A stretch of DNA of 54,299 bases from Curtobacterium luteum (GTDB lineage: Bacteria; Actinomycetota; Actinomycetes; Actinomycetales; Microbacteriaceae): contig NZ_LDQC01000031.1 in NCBI RefSeq assembly GCF_001475545.1, positions 1-54,299 on the forward strand. Direction: 5' to 3'. Shown in pieces: positions 24,192 through 33,223 of the stretch. Made by a program: the position numbers and the translations under genes. Every line of letters starts with the position of its first letter. Position 1 is the first letter of the stretch. The notes beneath the pieces were generated by a model that was given only the letters and a program-made list of their open reading frames with translations, had not been told where the DNA came from and searched no databases.

Positions 24192-24989
24192 CTACATCTC
24201 GACTTCGAACGGCTCGGTGCGCACGAGCTCGTGCACGCCGGAGATGACCTCGCTCGGGCGGAACGGGTACTTCTCGATCTCGGCCTGGTCGCTGATGCCC
24301 GTCATCACGAGCACCGTGTGGAGCCCGGCCTCGATGCCTGCCTGGACGTCGGTGTCCATCCGGTCGCCGATCATGCCGGTGTTCTCCGAGTGCGCCCCGA
24401 TGCGGTTCATCGCCGATCGGAACATCATCGGGTTCGGCTTGCCGACGACGTACGGCTGCTTGCCGGTGGCCTTCTCGATCATCGCGGCGATGGCGCCGGT
24501 CGCCGGCAGGACGCCCTCGGCGCTCGGGCCGGTCGCGTCGGGGTTCGTGACGATGAAGCGCGCGCCGTCGCGGATGAGCCGCACGGCCTTCGTGATCGCC
24601 TCGAACGAGTAGTTGCGCGTCTCGCCGACGACCACGTAGTCGGGGGCGGTCTCGGTCATGATGAAGCCCGCCTCGTGCAGCGCGGTGGTCATGCCGGCTT
24701 CGCCGATCACGAAGGCGGAGCCGCCGGGCATCTGGGACCGGCAGAAGTCGGCGGTCGCCAGCGCACTCGTCCAGATGCGTTCCTCGGGGACGTGCAGGCC
24801 CGAACCCCGGAGTCGTGCGCTCAGGTCGCGCGGCGTGAAGATCGAGTTGTTCGTCAGCACGAGGAACTCGGTGCCCTCGTCGAGCCACTGCTGGATGAGC
24901 TCCGGGGCCCCCGGGAGGGCCTGGTTCTCGTGCACCAGCACGCCGTCCATGTCCGTCAGCCAGCACTCGACCTCGTCGCGGGTTGCCAT
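24192..24989 (-). CDS. HAD-IIA phosphatase (NagD-like)
   Basis: 265 residues. Motif I is DMDGVLVHEN (nucleophile Asp14, acid Asp16), motif II VLTNNS, motif III GKPNPMMF, motif IV MIGDRMDTDVQAG; the cap insertion lies between II and III. The order and the DMDGVL form match NagD/ AraL/ glycerol-3-phosphate phosphatase-like HAD-IIA enzymes, which dephosphorylate sugar phosphates or nucleotides. ATG 24989 is 6 nt after TAGTGT (leaderless). Convergent with the CPBP gene with only 8 bp between stops. Confidence 0.92.
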   Translation of the reverse strand: MATRDEVECWLTDMDGVLVHENQALPGAPELIQQWLDEGTEFLVLTNNSIFTPRDLSARLRGSGLHVPEERIWTSALATADFCRSQMPGGSAFVIGEAGMTTALHEAGFIMTETAPDYVVVGETRNYSFEAITKAVRLIRDGARFIVTNPDATGPSAEGVLPATGAIAAMIEKATGKQPYVVGKPNPMMFRSAMNRIGAHSENTGMIGDRMDTDVQAGIEAGLHTVLVMTGISDQAEIEKYPFRPSEVISGVHELVRTEPFEVEM

Positions 24990-25163
24990 GGCCTCACACT
25001 AGTGCGCGCGCACGGTCGCGCCCGGCGCGTGCCGGGAGCAGGCCGGGAGGCTCGGATCGGCCCTTGTGCGTCGGTGCCGGTTCCCGGGATGGTCGAGACA
25101 CCGACCGCCGCTCGGCTTTGCCGTAGGGTTTTCGGTACACGTACTGGAACAAGGAGACCCGCC

Positions 25164-25871
25164 GTGCTCGTCGACCCCGTCGCCCACACCGCCACACCCC
25201 GACCCGCTGCCGCCACTGCTGCTGCAGCGGTCGGCGAGGCCGAGGCGGCGCCGCGACGACGACGCGGCCGTCCGAACGTGCTCTCGCGTCAGCAGGTGGT
25301 CGACGCCGCGACGCGCATCGCGAACGAGGAAGGGCTCGACCGGTTGTCCTTCCGCTCGCTCGGCGCGGCGCTCGGCGTCGCCCCGATGACCGTGCACCGG
25401 ACGATCGGCGGACTGGACGACCTGCACGCCGAGCTCGTCCGCCGGACCGTCGACGAGTTCGCGTCGACGTTCGTGTGGCCGTCCGACTGGCGCGAGGTCG
25501 TCCGGGTCTTCGCGTGCACGTTCCGCGACCTCATGACGACCCACCCGCTCGTGCTCGAGTCGCACAGCCAGCACGCGCCGCTCGCCTCGACGGAGTCGGA
25601 CGGGGTCGTCCGCACGGTCGTGGGAGCCCTGCGGGAGGCGGGACTGCCGGACCGCGAGGCGATGTACGCGTTCTTCGTCGTCTACGACTTCGTGGTCGGG
25701 CACGTCGGGGTCCTCGTCGGCCGGGGCTCGTCCGAGGCCGGGCGTCCGGAGCGGCACGCGCTCGTCGGCGAGGTCCTCGGGTCGCACTCGTACGACGACC
25801 GCTTCACGCTCGGGGTCGACGTGCTGCTCGCGGGCATCGAGGCGCGGGTCGCGAGCCAGCGAGCGTCCTAG
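25164..25871 (+). CDS. TetR family transcriptional regulator
   Basis: 235 residues. An Ala-rich N-terminus and a basic RRRRGRP patch precede the helix-turn-helix (about 42-85; VVDAATRIANEEGLDRLSFRSLGAALGVAPMTVHRTIG). The ligand domain has no recognisable specificity. Start GTG 25164 has AAGGAG 7 nt upstream; longer frames upstream are unsupported. A palindromic GTACacGTAC lies at 25136-25145 and TAGGGT at 25124-25129, so autoregulation is possible. It is followed after 10 bp by a methyltransferase with its own -10. Confidence 0.86.
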   Translation: MLVDPVAHTATPRPAAATAAAAVGEAEAAPRRRRGRPNVLSRQQVVDAATRIANEEGLDRLSFRSLGAALGVAPMTVHRTIGGLDDLHAELVRRTVDEFASTFVWPSDWREVVRVFACTFRDLMTTHPLVLESHSQHAPLASTESDGVVRTVVGALREAGLPDREAMYAFFVVYDFVVGHVGVLVGRGSSEAGRPERHALVGEVLGSHSYDDRFTLGVDVLLAGIEARVASQRAS

Positions 25872-25874
25872 TCT
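25869..25874 (+). promoter_or_regulatory. -10 element TAGTCT of the TrmH-like gene
   Basis: TAGTCT ends 7 nt before GTG 25882, and its first three bases are the TAG stop codon of the TetR gene. GGAGGG lies between, but 1 nt from the start codon, so translation is probably leaderless. This supports 25882 as the start. Confidence 0.55.
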
Positions 25875-25881
25875 GGAGGGT

Positions 25882-26514
25882 GTGACCGACGCCTCGCCCG
25901 AGCCCTCCCACGAGCGCACGACCAACGGTGTCGGCCCCCATCCGCGGCCGTGGCCGGACGACCCGCGACTCGACCCCGAGCTCCTCGCGGAGGGCGACCC
26001 CCGCAACGTCGTGGACCGGTTCCGCTACTGGTCGATGGAGGCGATCGTCGCCGACCTCGACACCCGCCGCCACGCGTTCGACGTCGCGATCGAGAACTGG
26101 CAGCACGACCTCAACATCGGGTCGATCGTCCGGAGCGCCAACGCGTTCCTCGCCGGGACCGTGCACATCATCGGTCGTCGCCGATGGAACAAACGCGGCG
26201 CGATGGTCACCGACCGGTACCAGCACGTCCGGTACCACCCGGACGTCGCGACGTTCCTCGACGCCATGCACGCCGAGGGCCGTCCCGTGATCGCGATCGA
26301 CAACACCGACGGCGCGGAGCGCATCGAGACCGCCACGATCCCGGAGCGCTGCGTGTTCCTCTTCGGCCAGGAGGGCCCGGGGCTCACCGGCGAGGCCGTG
26401 GCCGGGGCGGACGCGCACCTCGAGATCACCCAGTACGGCTCGACTCGGAGCATCAACGCCTCGGCCGCGGCGGCCATCGTGATGCACAGCTGGATCCTGC
26501 AGCACGCCGCCTGA
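25882..26514 (+). CDS. TrmH/SpoU family RNA 2'-O-methyltransferase
   Basis: 210 residues with the SPOUT trefoil-knot motifs: motif 1 NIGSIVRSANAF (about 75-86, catalytic Arg/Asn), motif 2 VFLFGQEGPGL, and motif 3 QYGSTRSINASAAAAI. It transfers methyl from SAM to a ribose 2'-O of tRNA or rRNA. The ~55-residue N-terminus is not the usual substrate-binding L30e domain, so the RNA target is open. GTG start, leaderless pattern. Confidence 0.92.
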   Translation: MTDASPEPSHERTTNGVGPHPRPWPDDPRLDPELLAEGDPRNVVDRFRYWSMEAIVADLDTRRHAFDVAIENWQHDLNIGSIVRSANAFLAGTVHIIGRRRWNKRGAMVTDRYQHVRYHPDVATFLDAMHAEGRPVIAIDNTDGAERIETATIPERCVFLFGQEGPGLTGEAVAGADAHLEITQYGSTRSINASAAAAIVMHSWILQHAA

Positions 26515-26542
26515 CGTCGCGCGCCGGCACCACGGCCCGCGC

Positions 26543-27703
26543 TCAGGCGTCGCGGGTCAGCAGCACCACGGTCACGTCGTCCTCCGCGCGCTCAGCGGCC
26601 CGCAGGCGGACGGTCTCGAGGAACGCGTGGTGGTCCCGCGTCCGCTCGAACGTCCGCGCGAGCTCGGACAGCGTGTCGATCGTGCCGTCGCCGAGGTCGA
26701 GCGCGCCGTCGCTCGCCACGAGCAGTGCGTCACCGGGGGCCAGCGTGACGGTCGTGACCGACCGTGCGGCGCCGACCGGGTGCAGGCCGAGCGGCAGGTC
26801 GTGCGAGCGGAGCACCCGGTGCCGGCCGTCCGCGCCGAGGTGCACGACGAGTCCGTGTCCAGCGTCGACCGCCTCGACCGCACCGGTGCCGAGGGTGACC
26901 CGGGCGTGGAACAGCGTGGCGAACGCGCTCGCGGCGACGAGGTCCTCCGCGACCGCCGGCTCGACGGCCCGCACGGCGTCCTCGGGCGCCCGGTCGCGGT
27001 GCTGCCGGAGCGCCGCTCGGATCCCGGCGGCGAGGATCGCCGCGGGCTGCTCCTTGCCCATCACGTCGGCGAGCGTCACGATGAGGTGCTGCCCGTCGGT
27101 CGACCAGTCGTGCAGGTCCCCGCTCGTGTCGCCGTAGGGCACCGAGGTCGCGGAGACGTGCAGGTCCCGGACCCCGAGCGGGGCGGGCGTCAGCGCTGCC
27201 ACGACGTCCTGCAACCGGTCGTGGTGGAGGCCCTGGCCGAGGGCTCGTTCGGCCCAGCGGCCGAAGTCGATCAGCGCTGCCTCGTCCGCGAGCGAGAAGT
27301 CCCGCGGCTGCGTGTCCATGAGGCAGAGCGTCCCGACGGGTACCCCGCCGGGCATCGTCAGCGGGACGCCGGCGTAGAAACGGATGCCGCGGTTCGTCAC
27401 CCCTGGGAGCCCGGCCGTGCGCGGGTCGGCGGTCGTGTCGCAGATGACCGTCGGTTCGACCTGCCGGATCGTCAGCTGACAGAACGACCAGCCGACCGGT
27501 CCGGACACGATCTCGTCCGGGACGTTCGGCGTCAGCGTGTGCAGCAGGTCGTCGTCGAGGACGTTGACGTAGGACAGCGGTACGTCGAAGACCTCGCGGG
27601 CGACCCGGACGATCCGTTCGAACCGCTCGGACGGCGCCGCTCCCACGACGTCGAGTGCGGCGACGAGCGCCGCGCGTGCCGAGGAGGACCCGAGGTCGTC
27701 CAT
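26543..27703 (-). CDS. GAF-PP2C (SpoIIE-type) protein phosphatase
   Basis: 386 residues. An N-terminal GAF domain (about 20-165; IVRVAREVFDVPLSYVNVLDDD, FYAGVPLTMPGGVPVGTLCLMD) is joined to a SpoIIE/RsbU-type phosphatase domain (about 185-386): SGDLHDW, TLADVMGKEQPAA, FATLFHARV, DAGHGLVVHL, LLVASDGALDLGDG, DDVTVVLL. Such enzymes dephosphorylate anti-sigma antagonists or act in partner-switch signalling. The usual GGDxYD metal motif is SGDLHDW here. ATG 27703 has GGAGGG 7 nt upstream. No anti-sigma partner is adjacent. Confidence 0.9.
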   Translation of the reverse strand: MDDLGSSSARAALVAALDVVGAAPSERFERIVRVAREVFDVPLSYVNVLDDDLLHTLTPNVPDEIVSGPVGWSFCQLTIRQVEPTVICDTTADPRTAGLPGVTNRGIRFYAGVPLTMPGGVPVGTLCLMDTQPRDFSLADEAALIDFGRWAERALGQGLHHDRLQDVVAALTPAPLGVRDLHVSATSVPYGDTSGDLHDWSTDGQHLIVTLADVMGKEQPAAILAAGIRAALRQHRDRAPEDAVRAVEPAVAEDLVAASAFATLFHARVTLGTGAVEAVDAGHGLVVHLGADGRHRVLRSHDLPLGLHPVGAARSVTTVTLAPGDALLVASDGALDLGDGTIDTLSELARTFERTRDHHAFLETVRLRAAERAEDDVTVVLLTRDA

Positions 27704-28014
27704 GCTCTGCCCTCCCGATCCGTCCTGGTGGTCCTCGTGGTGCTCGAGGGTCCTCGCGAGCTGGGAGCGACGTCCGAGCCAGCGCATCCTCAACGTACCC
27801 GTCGGGATGACCCGGCAACGCCGTGCGTCCACGGACCGCGAGCCCGTGTCGTCGTCACGTGGCGGTCACCGGTCCACGGGGTTGTCCCCCGGACTCGTCG
27901 TCGGCTGGACGCCCGGACGGTTGCTGCGGTACAAGTTTGCAGTCTGGGCAGCCTCGCCCACACCGCCGCCGGACGCGCGGCGGGCCGTGCAGGACCGAGT
28001 GAGACGAACCCGAC
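27704..28014. other. 311-bp divergent intergenic region, no gene seen
   Basis: Lies between the leftward phosphatase and rightward AI-2E genes and must hold two promoters. A possible minus-strand -10, TACGTT (27792-27797), has TTGCCG about 15 nt upstream. On the plus strand I see only weak elements around TACAAG (27930-27935). No hairpin or repeat stands out. Confidence 0.4.
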
Positions 28015-29157
28015 GTGACCTCTGACACCCGAACGACACCCGACGCGGGACCAGCCCTCGACGCCGTCGTGTCCTCCCGCTCCTCCGCGCTCCGCACCGG
28101 GGCGGTGTTCGCCGGCCGGGTCCTCGTGATCGCCGCCGCTGTCGGACTCGCCGTGTGGATCGCCGCGACGCTCGCGAACGTCGTCGTCCCGCTGCTCATC
28201 GGCATCGTCGTCGCGGCCCTCCTCGTCCCGCTCAGCAACCTCCTGCAGGGTCACGGCGTGCCGAAGTGGTTGGCGATCGTCACCGCTCTGCTGTCGGTCG
28301 TCGTCGGTGCGGCACTGCTGGTGTTCCTCGTGGTCTGGCGCGTGAGCGACCAGCTCCCCGGTCTCGAGTCGCGGACCGTCGCCCTCATCGGGAGCGTGCA
28401 GGACCTGCTCCGGCACCCGCCGCTCGGTCTGCCCGCCGTCGACCTCGACACGCTCTCGACCGACGCGCGCGACTTCATCGCGCAGCACTCCGCGGAACTC
28501 CGGGAGGGGGTCGTCGTCGCGGGTGCCACGCTCGTCCACCTCGGCGAGGGCCTCTTCATCGTCACGTTCACGGTGATCTTCGCGCTGACCGGCGGACGCC
28601 GGATGTGGGAGTGGGTCGTGTCGCTCTTCCCCCGCGGCGCGCAGCACCGGCTCGGCGTGGCGGGGGAGGCCGGCTGGACGACCCTCACCCACTTCATCCG
28701 TGTGCAGGTCGTGATCGCGGCGACGGACGCGATCGGGATCGCCCTCGGCGCGTTCTTCCTGGGCGTGCCCCTCGCCGGCCCGATCGGCGTCGTCGTCTTC
28801 GTCGGGGCGTTCATCCCGGTGGTCGGGGCCTTCGCCGCGGGGGCCGTGGCGGTCCTGCTCGCCCTGTTGTTCAAGGGGTGGGTGATCGCGCTCGTGATGC
28901 TCGCGGTGGTCGTCCTCGTGCAGCAGCTCGAGGGACAGGTGCTCCACCCCTTCCTGACCGGGTCCGTCGTGGCCGTGCACCCGCTCGCGGTCCTGCTCGC
29001 CGTGATCGCGGGCACGACGGTCGGTGGCATCGCGGGCGGGTTCTTCGCCGTGCCCCTCGCGGCGACGGCGAACGCCATGATCCGCGCCGCCCGACAGGAC
29101 GACCCCGACGTCCCGATCGCCCTGCCGATCCCGCAGTCGGCAGAGCCGTCGGACTGA
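28015..29157 (+). CDS. AI-2E family transporter (TqsA/PerM-like)
   Basis: 380-residue membrane protein of PF01594. Eight hydrophobic helices: paired N-terminal helices (ALLVPLSNLLQGHGVPKWLAI between them), a long amphipathic periplasmic/cytoplasmic region (about 120-175) and the C-terminal family core GAFIPVVGAFAAGAVAVLLAL with QQLEGQVLHPFLTGSVV and HPLAVLLAVIAGTTVGGIAGGFFAVPL. Members export autoinducer-2 or act as Na+/H+-type exporters; 'AI-2' is a family name, not a proven role here. GTG 28015 start; 53 bp to the BCCT start. Confidence 0.9.
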   Translation: MTSDTRTTPDAGPALDAVVSSRSSALRTGAVFAGRVLVIAAAVGLAVWIAATLANVVVPLLIGIVVAALLVPLSNLLQGHGVPKWLAIVTALLSVVVGAALLVFLVVWRVSDQLPGLESRTVALIGSVQDLLRHPPLGLPAVDLDTLSTDARDFIAQHSAELREGVVVAGATLVHLGEGLFIVTFTVIFALTGGRRMWEWVVSLFPRGAQHRLGVAGEAGWTTLTHFIRVQVVIAATDAIGIALGAFFLGVPLAGPIGVVVFVGAFIPVVGAFAAGAVAVLLALLFKGWVIALVMLAVVVLVQQLEGQVLHPFLTGSVVAVHPLAVLLAVIAGTTVGGIAGGFFAVPLAATANAMIRAARQDDPDVPIALPIPQSAEPSD

Positions 29158-29210
29158 CGCCGCCGCCCGAGCCTGAGCAGACGCGCAGGGACCCGGGCAC
29201 CATGGACTGC

Positions 29211-31049
29211 ATGGCAGCGACACACCCCCCTGCGCCCGTGACCGCGGACGGCGACGAACTCGGCGCTCCCGTCACCACGACCCCGCGACTGAAGCGATGG
29301 GTGTTCTGGCCTGCCGCGGTCATCGTGCTGGGCTTCGTCGCGTGGACCCTCATCGCCCCCGGCAGCGCGGAGAGCGCATTCAACGCCCTCCAGGCCGGGA
29401 TCGTCGCGAACTTCAGCTGGTACTACGTCCTCATCGCGGCGTTCTTCGTCGCGTTCAGCATCTTCGTCGGCTTCAGCAGGTTCGGCGACATCAAGCTCGG
29501 CAAGGACCAGGACGAACCGGAGTTCTCGACCGGCTCCTGGTTCGCGCTCCTCTTCGCCGCCGGCATGGGCATCGGTCTGGTGTTCTACGGCGTCTCCGAG
29601 CCGCTGAGCCACTTCGCCGACCCACGCCCCGGCGTCACCGGCGACGAGGCCTCGCTCGCGCAGCAGGCCATGACGCAGACCTTCCTGCACTGGGGCCTGC
29701 ACGCCTGGGCGATCTACGTGGTGCTCGGGCTGGCCCTCGCCTACGCGATCCACCGTCGCGGCCGCCCGGTCTCGATCCGCTGGGCGCTCGAACCCCTCCT
29801 CGGCAAGCGGGTCAAGGGGGGTTGGGGCAACACCATCGACGTCATCGCCCTCATCGGGACCCTGTTCGGTGTCGCGACCTCGCTCGGCCTCGGCGTCATC
29901 CAGATCGGCGCCGGTCTCGAGAGCGCGGGCATCGCCGAGAGCAGCACGGTGAGCCAGATCGCCATCATCGCCGTGATCACGGCGCTCACGATCGTGTCCC
30001 TCGTCACCGGTGTGACGAAGGGCATGAAGATCCTGTCGAACTTCAACCTGATCCTCGCTGCCGCGCTGCTGCTCTTCATCCTCATCGTCGGCCCGACGCA
30101 GTACCTGCTGCGTGACTTCGTCCAGTCGATCGGCGCGTACCTGCAGAACCTCGTCGGTCTCTCCTTCACCGTGAGCGCCCAGCAGGGTGCCGCCGGCGAG
30201 GCCTGGCAGGCGGCCTGGACGACGTTCTACTGGGGCTGGTGGATGTCCTGGGCGCCGTTCGTGGGCATCTTCATCGCCCGCATCTCCAAGGGCCGGACCG
30301 TGCGGCAGTTCGTGTTCGGCGTCCTCCTCGTCCCGACCGCGCTCACGATGCTCTGGTTCGCGGTGCTCGGCGGAGCGGCGATCCACCAGCAGATGAACGG
30401 CGGTGGACTCGTCGGGACCGACGGCTCCGTGGACGTCGAGGGTTCGTTGTTCACCCTGCTCGCGGACCTGCCCGCCGGGACGGTGCTGACCTTCGGCGCG
30501 ATCCTGCTCATCGGTGTCTTCTTCGTCACCTCGTCCGACTCCGGGTCGCTCGTCATGGCGATGATCGCGTCCGGTGGGGACATCGAGCCGAAGAACTGGC
30601 TCCGGGTCTTCTTCGCGGGGGTCTCGGCGCTCCTGGCGGTCGCGCTCCTGCTCACCGGCGGCCTCAACGCGCTCAAGACGGCCGCGATCACCACGGCCCT
30701 CCCGTTCAGCATCGTGCTCCTGCTGACGTGCTGGTCGACCGTCATCGCGTTCACGCGTGAACGCCGCGCGTACGACCGGGCGGAGCGCGCCCTGCTGCTC
30801 GAACGCGTCGGCGAGTACTACGGGCTCGAGGTCGAAGGACCCGCTGAGCGCGGCGTGCAGACCGGACTCGGGCGTCCGTGGCGGGTCATCCGGCAGCGGC
30901 TCAAGCCGACCCGGGGCGCGGCACGGCCGGAGGTCGCGCACGAGCCGGATCCGCCCGTCAGGACCGCCACGGTCTCGCCGGACCCGGCACTCGACCCGCG
31001 ACTCGACGTCGCGGTGGCCCGCGAGGAGGAGACGACCGCGGACCGCTGA
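29211..31049 (+). CDS. BCCT family osmolyte transporter (betaine/carnitine/choline)
   Basis: 612 residues, twelve helices. Family landmarks: GMGIGLVFYGVSEPLSHF near residue 120, the betaine-binding tryptophan stretch TTFYWGWWMSWAPFVG, RISKGRTVRQF, and SSDSGSLVM. Imports glycine betaine-type osmolytes with Na+ or H+. The hydrophilic C-terminal tail (about 75 residues, basic then acidic) could sense osmotic strain as in BetP. I prefer ATG 29211 over 29202 because CACCAT ends 7 nt upstream, matching other starts. Followed by a terminator. Confidence 0.94.
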   Translation: MAATHPPAPVTADGDELGAPVTTTPRLKRWVFWPAAVIVLGFVAWTLIAPGSAESAFNALQAGIVANFSWYYVLIAAFFVAFSIFVGFSRFGDIKLGKDQDEPEFSTGSWFALLFAAGMGIGLVFYGVSEPLSHFADPRPGVTGDEASLAQQAMTQTFLHWGLHAWAIYVVLGLALAYAIHRRGRPVSIRWALEPLLGKRVKGGWGNTIDVIALIGTLFGVATSLGLGVIQIGAGLESAGIAESSTVSQIAIIAVITALTIVSLVTGVTKGMKILSNFNLILAAALLLFILIVGPTQYLLRDFVQSIGAYLQNLVGLSFTVSAQQGAAGEAWQAAWTTFYWGWWMSWAPFVGIFIARISKGRTVRQFVFGVLLVPTALTMLWFAVLGGAAIHQQMNGGGLVGTDGSVDVEGSLFTLLADLPAGTVLTFGAILLIGVFFVTSSDSGSLVMAMIASGGDIEPKNWLRVFFAGVSALLAVALLLTGGLNALKTAAITTALPFSIVLLLTCWSTVIAFTRERRAYDRAERALLLERVGEYYGLEVEGPAERGVQTGLGRPWRVIRQRLKPTRGAARPEVAHEPDPPVRTATVSPDPALDPRLDVAVAREEETTADR

Positions 31050-31057
31050 GCCGCCGT

Positions 31058-31090
31058 TGCGGCGGGAGCGGCAACGGCGCTCCCGCCGCA
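31058..31090. terminator. 12-bp perfect hairpin between BCCT and LacI genes
   Basis: TGCGGCGGGAGC (31058-31069) pairs with GCTCCCGCCGCA (31079-31090), 9-nt loop. Serves both convergent genes. Confidence 0.75.
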
Positions 31091-31114
31091 GGCCGAGCGC
31101 GGTGTGCGTCGGCG

Positions 31115-32137
31115 TCAGCGCCGTGCGGTCGTGCGCCGCGCGACCAGGCGTGGCTCGACGAGGATCTCCTGCGCGGGCGCGTCCGGCTCAGCGATCCGCG
31201 CGAGCAGCCGCTCGCCGGCGCCCCGGCCGATGTCGACGCTCCGGTCGTCGATGCTCGTCAGGCCCACGTACCGGGTGGCGGCGACGGGGGTGTCGTCGTA
31301 CCCGATGACCGAGACGTCCTCGGGGACCCGAAGACCACGCTCGGCGAGGCCGGAGAGCGCGCCGAGGGCCATCACGTCGTTCGCGGCGAAGACCGCCGTG
31401 ACGTCGGGGTGCTCGTCGAACAGGACCCCGACGGCACGCACGCCGGCGTCCTCGGTGGGCTCGCCGGGGAGGACCGCACTGACGACGGAGGCACCGGACC
31501 CTCCGGAGGCGACCCGTGCCTCCAGGCCGGTCCGTCGCTCGTCGGAGGCGGCGGACCGCGCGCCGACGAAGCCGATGCGCGTGTGCCCGAGGCCGAGCAG
31601 GTGGTCGGCGGCCATCGCACCGCCGGTGCGGTCGTCGTTGGCGACCGTGTCGGCGCGGGGGATCGTGACCCGCCCGCCCGCGACGACGAGCGGCATCGAC
31701 GCGGGGACCGCCAGGTCCGTGTCGGGCTCGCCGGCGATCACGATGCCTTCGACGCGCATCGAGAGGAAGCCCTCGACGGGCGAGGCGTCGAGTCCGGTGT
31801 TGAGGAACCGGTCCGCGACGACGAGCCGGTGGCCCTGGTCCTGCAGCGACTCGCGGAGACCGGTGAGGAGGTCCACGAACCACTGGTTCCGGAAGTCGTC
31901 GAGCACCACGCCGATGGTGCGGGAGCGCGTGCCCGCGAGGGCGACGGCCGCCGTCGATGGACGGTAGTCGAGCTCCTGGATGGCCTGCAGGACGGCCGAG
32001 CGACGCTGGTCGCTGACCCGGGGGGAGCGCTGCAGGACGAGCGAGACGAGCGATTTGGAGACGCCGGCGCGGGCCGCGACGTCGTAGATGGTCGCCGGCT
32101 TGCCGCCGGCTGGCTTGCCGTCGCCCATGATCGGCAT
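31115..32137 (-). CDS. LacI family transcriptional regulator
   Basis: 340 residues: N-terminal LacI HTH (ATIYDVAARAGVSKSLVSLVLQRSPRVSDQRR, about 14-45), hinge, then the periplasmic-binding-like domain (IGVVLDDFRNQWFVDLL, RIGFVGAR, FAANDVMALGAL, VPEDVSVIGYDD). It represses a sugar-related target on binding a ligand; the target is unknown, though the SDR gene 250 bp upstream is a candidate. ATG 32137 has AGGAGG close by (3 nt); an in-frame ATG at 32128 is 12 nt from it, so the start may be either. Confidence 0.9.
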   Translation of the reverse strand: MPIMGDGKPAGGKPATIYDVAARAGVSKSLVSLVLQRSPRVSDQRRSAVLQAIQELDYRPSTAAVALAGTRSRTIGVVLDDFRNQWFVDLLTGLRESLQDQGHRLVVADRFLNTGLDASPVEGFLSMRVEGIVIAGEPDTDLAVPASMPLVVAGGRVTIPRADTVANDDRTGGAMAADHLLGLGHTRIGFVGARSAASDERRTGLEARVASGGSGASVVSAVLPGEPTEDAGVRAVGVLFDEHPDVTAVFAANDVMALGALSGLAERGLRVPEDVSVIGYDDTPVAATRYVGLTSIDDRSVDIGRGAGERLLARIAEPDAPAQEILVEPRLVARRTTARR

Positions 32138-32227
32138 CGACCTCCTGGTGTCCTCGTCGATCCTAGCGGTGGTGGTGTTGGTGCTGTTGTCAGGACATTG
32201 ACCGCGCTGCATCAGCGAGGAGTCGCC

Positions 32228-32366
32228 GTGTCGGGCCTGCCGGGAGGCGCGGTGCGGGTCCGCCGTGTCGGGCCCGCCGTGTCGGGTCCGCCGGGAGGCG
32301 CGGTGCGGGTCCGCCGTGTCGGGCCCGCCGCGTCGGGCCTGCCGGGAGGCGCGGTGCGGGTCCGCC
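32228..32366. repeat. 51-bp minisatellite, about 2.7 copies
   Basis: Copies start at 32228, 32279 and 32330. Each full unit is 37 bp (GTGTCGGGCCTGCCGGGAGG and on) plus a 14-bp half copy GTGTCGGGCCCGCC. Fifty-one bp is 17 codons, so frames stay open through it, but nothing else supports translation. It lies just beyond the 3' end of the SDR gene (32387). Confidence 0.8.
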
Positions 32367-32386
32367 GCGTCCGTACGGTCCGGCGG

Positions 32387-33190
32387 TCAGTTCGACCGGC
32401 GACCGAGCGGGAGGTCAGCCATGCCCCCGCCGAGGAAGCGGACGTCCTCGTCCGGCAGGGCCGCACGCTCGTCCGCACCGAGCACGGCCGAGGCGTCGTC
32501 CACGGGGTGGTAGCCGATCGCCTCGCCGGCGGACAGGTCGGCGGGGGACCCGGTGTTCCGCGAGACGGCCCACACGACGTGGTGCCCGGGCTCCCGGAGG
32601 CCGACGGTCGCCTGCACGAGCCGCGCCAGGTCGTCCGGTGAACTCCACATCAGCAGGGCGCGTCGGCTGCTCGGGCGCTCGCCGAAGGCGCCGATGCGTG
32701 CCGAGACGACCGACATGTCGTACCGGTCGGCGAACAGACCGCCGAGGAGCTCCATCGCGGCCTTGGTGAACCCGTAGTACAGGTCGGGGCGGGGGAGCCG
32801 GTCACCCGGGACGCTCCCCGGGGCGGCGTCGTCCTCGGGCACCCGGCCGACCGCGTGGATCGAACTCGCCTGGACGACGCGTCCGACCCCTGCCGATGCC
32901 GCGGCCTCGAACAGGTTCTTCGTGCCCGTGACGTTCGCGGCGACGAGGGTGTCCCACTCGTCCTCGGTCGGGATCCCGGCCAGGTGCACGACGGTGTCGA
33001 CCCCGGCAAGCGCTGCCGAGAGGGCGGCGCGGTCGTTCACGTCACCCTCGACGAAGCGCTCGCGGTCCCCGACGGGTGGGTCCGGACGGCGGGTGTCGAG
33101 CAGGACGAGGTGGTGTCCCGCGGCCGTGAGCCTCGGGCGGAGGGCCGTCCCGATGCGTCCGGCCGCCCCGGTGATGAGCAGCGTCGCCAT
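32387..33190 (-). CDS. NAD-dependent epimerase/dehydratase, uronate-dehydrogenase-like
   Basis: 267-residue extended SDR. Rossmann motif ITGAAGRIG (about 6-14), DVND, HLAGIP, SSIHAVG with catalytic Ser, and YYGFTK (Tyr-x3-Lys). The SSIHAVG/YYGFTK forms resemble uronate dehydrogenase (Udh), which oxidises galacturonate or glucuronate to the lactone; a related sugar dehydrogenase is possible. ATG 33190 is 7 nt after TACCGT (leaderless); the longer frame start at 33241 is unsupported. Confidence 0.87.
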   Translation of the reverse strand: MATLLITGAAGRIGTALRPRLTAAGHHLVLLDTRRPDPPVGDRERFVEGDVNDRAALSAALAGVDTVVHLAGIPTEDEWDTLVAANVTGTKNLFEAAASAGVGRVVQASSIHAVGRVPEDDAAPGSVPGDRLPRPDLYYGFTKAAMELLGGLFADRYDMSVVSARIGAFGERPSSRRALLMWSSPDDLARLVQATVGLREPGHHVVWAVSRNTGSPADLSAGEAIGYHPVDDASAVLGADERAALPDEDVRFLGGGMADLPLGRRSN

Positions 33191-33223
33191 GCGCGCGACG
33201 GTACGCGGGGGTGGGGACGCGCA

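Noticed and set aside
25124..25147. Firm promoter and operator for the TetR gene at 25164
   Set aside because: TAGGGT and the GTACacGTAC palindrome are suggestive, but no -35 fits a normal spacing, so I mention them only in the gene entry.
27900..28014. Riboswitch or structured leader before the AI-2E gene
   Set aside because: No known aptamer signature or long stem could be found; the GC-rich sequence folds weakly in many ways.
28155..31049. 964-residue frame joining the AI-2E region to the BCCT transporter
   Set aside because: Its first ~350 residues are the AI-2E gene in the wrong frame (Arg/Pro-rich); the transporter begins at 29211.
31501..31535. Palindrome arm inside LacI as a recent insertion
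   Set aside because: The encoded RRTGLEAR falls where LacI proteins normally have RxxG, with no length change, so convergence by codon use is as likely.
30878..32641. 587-residue frame on the plus strand across LacI and the minisatellite
   Set aside because: Antisense to LacI with atypical composition; the repeat keeps the frame open by its 51-bp length.
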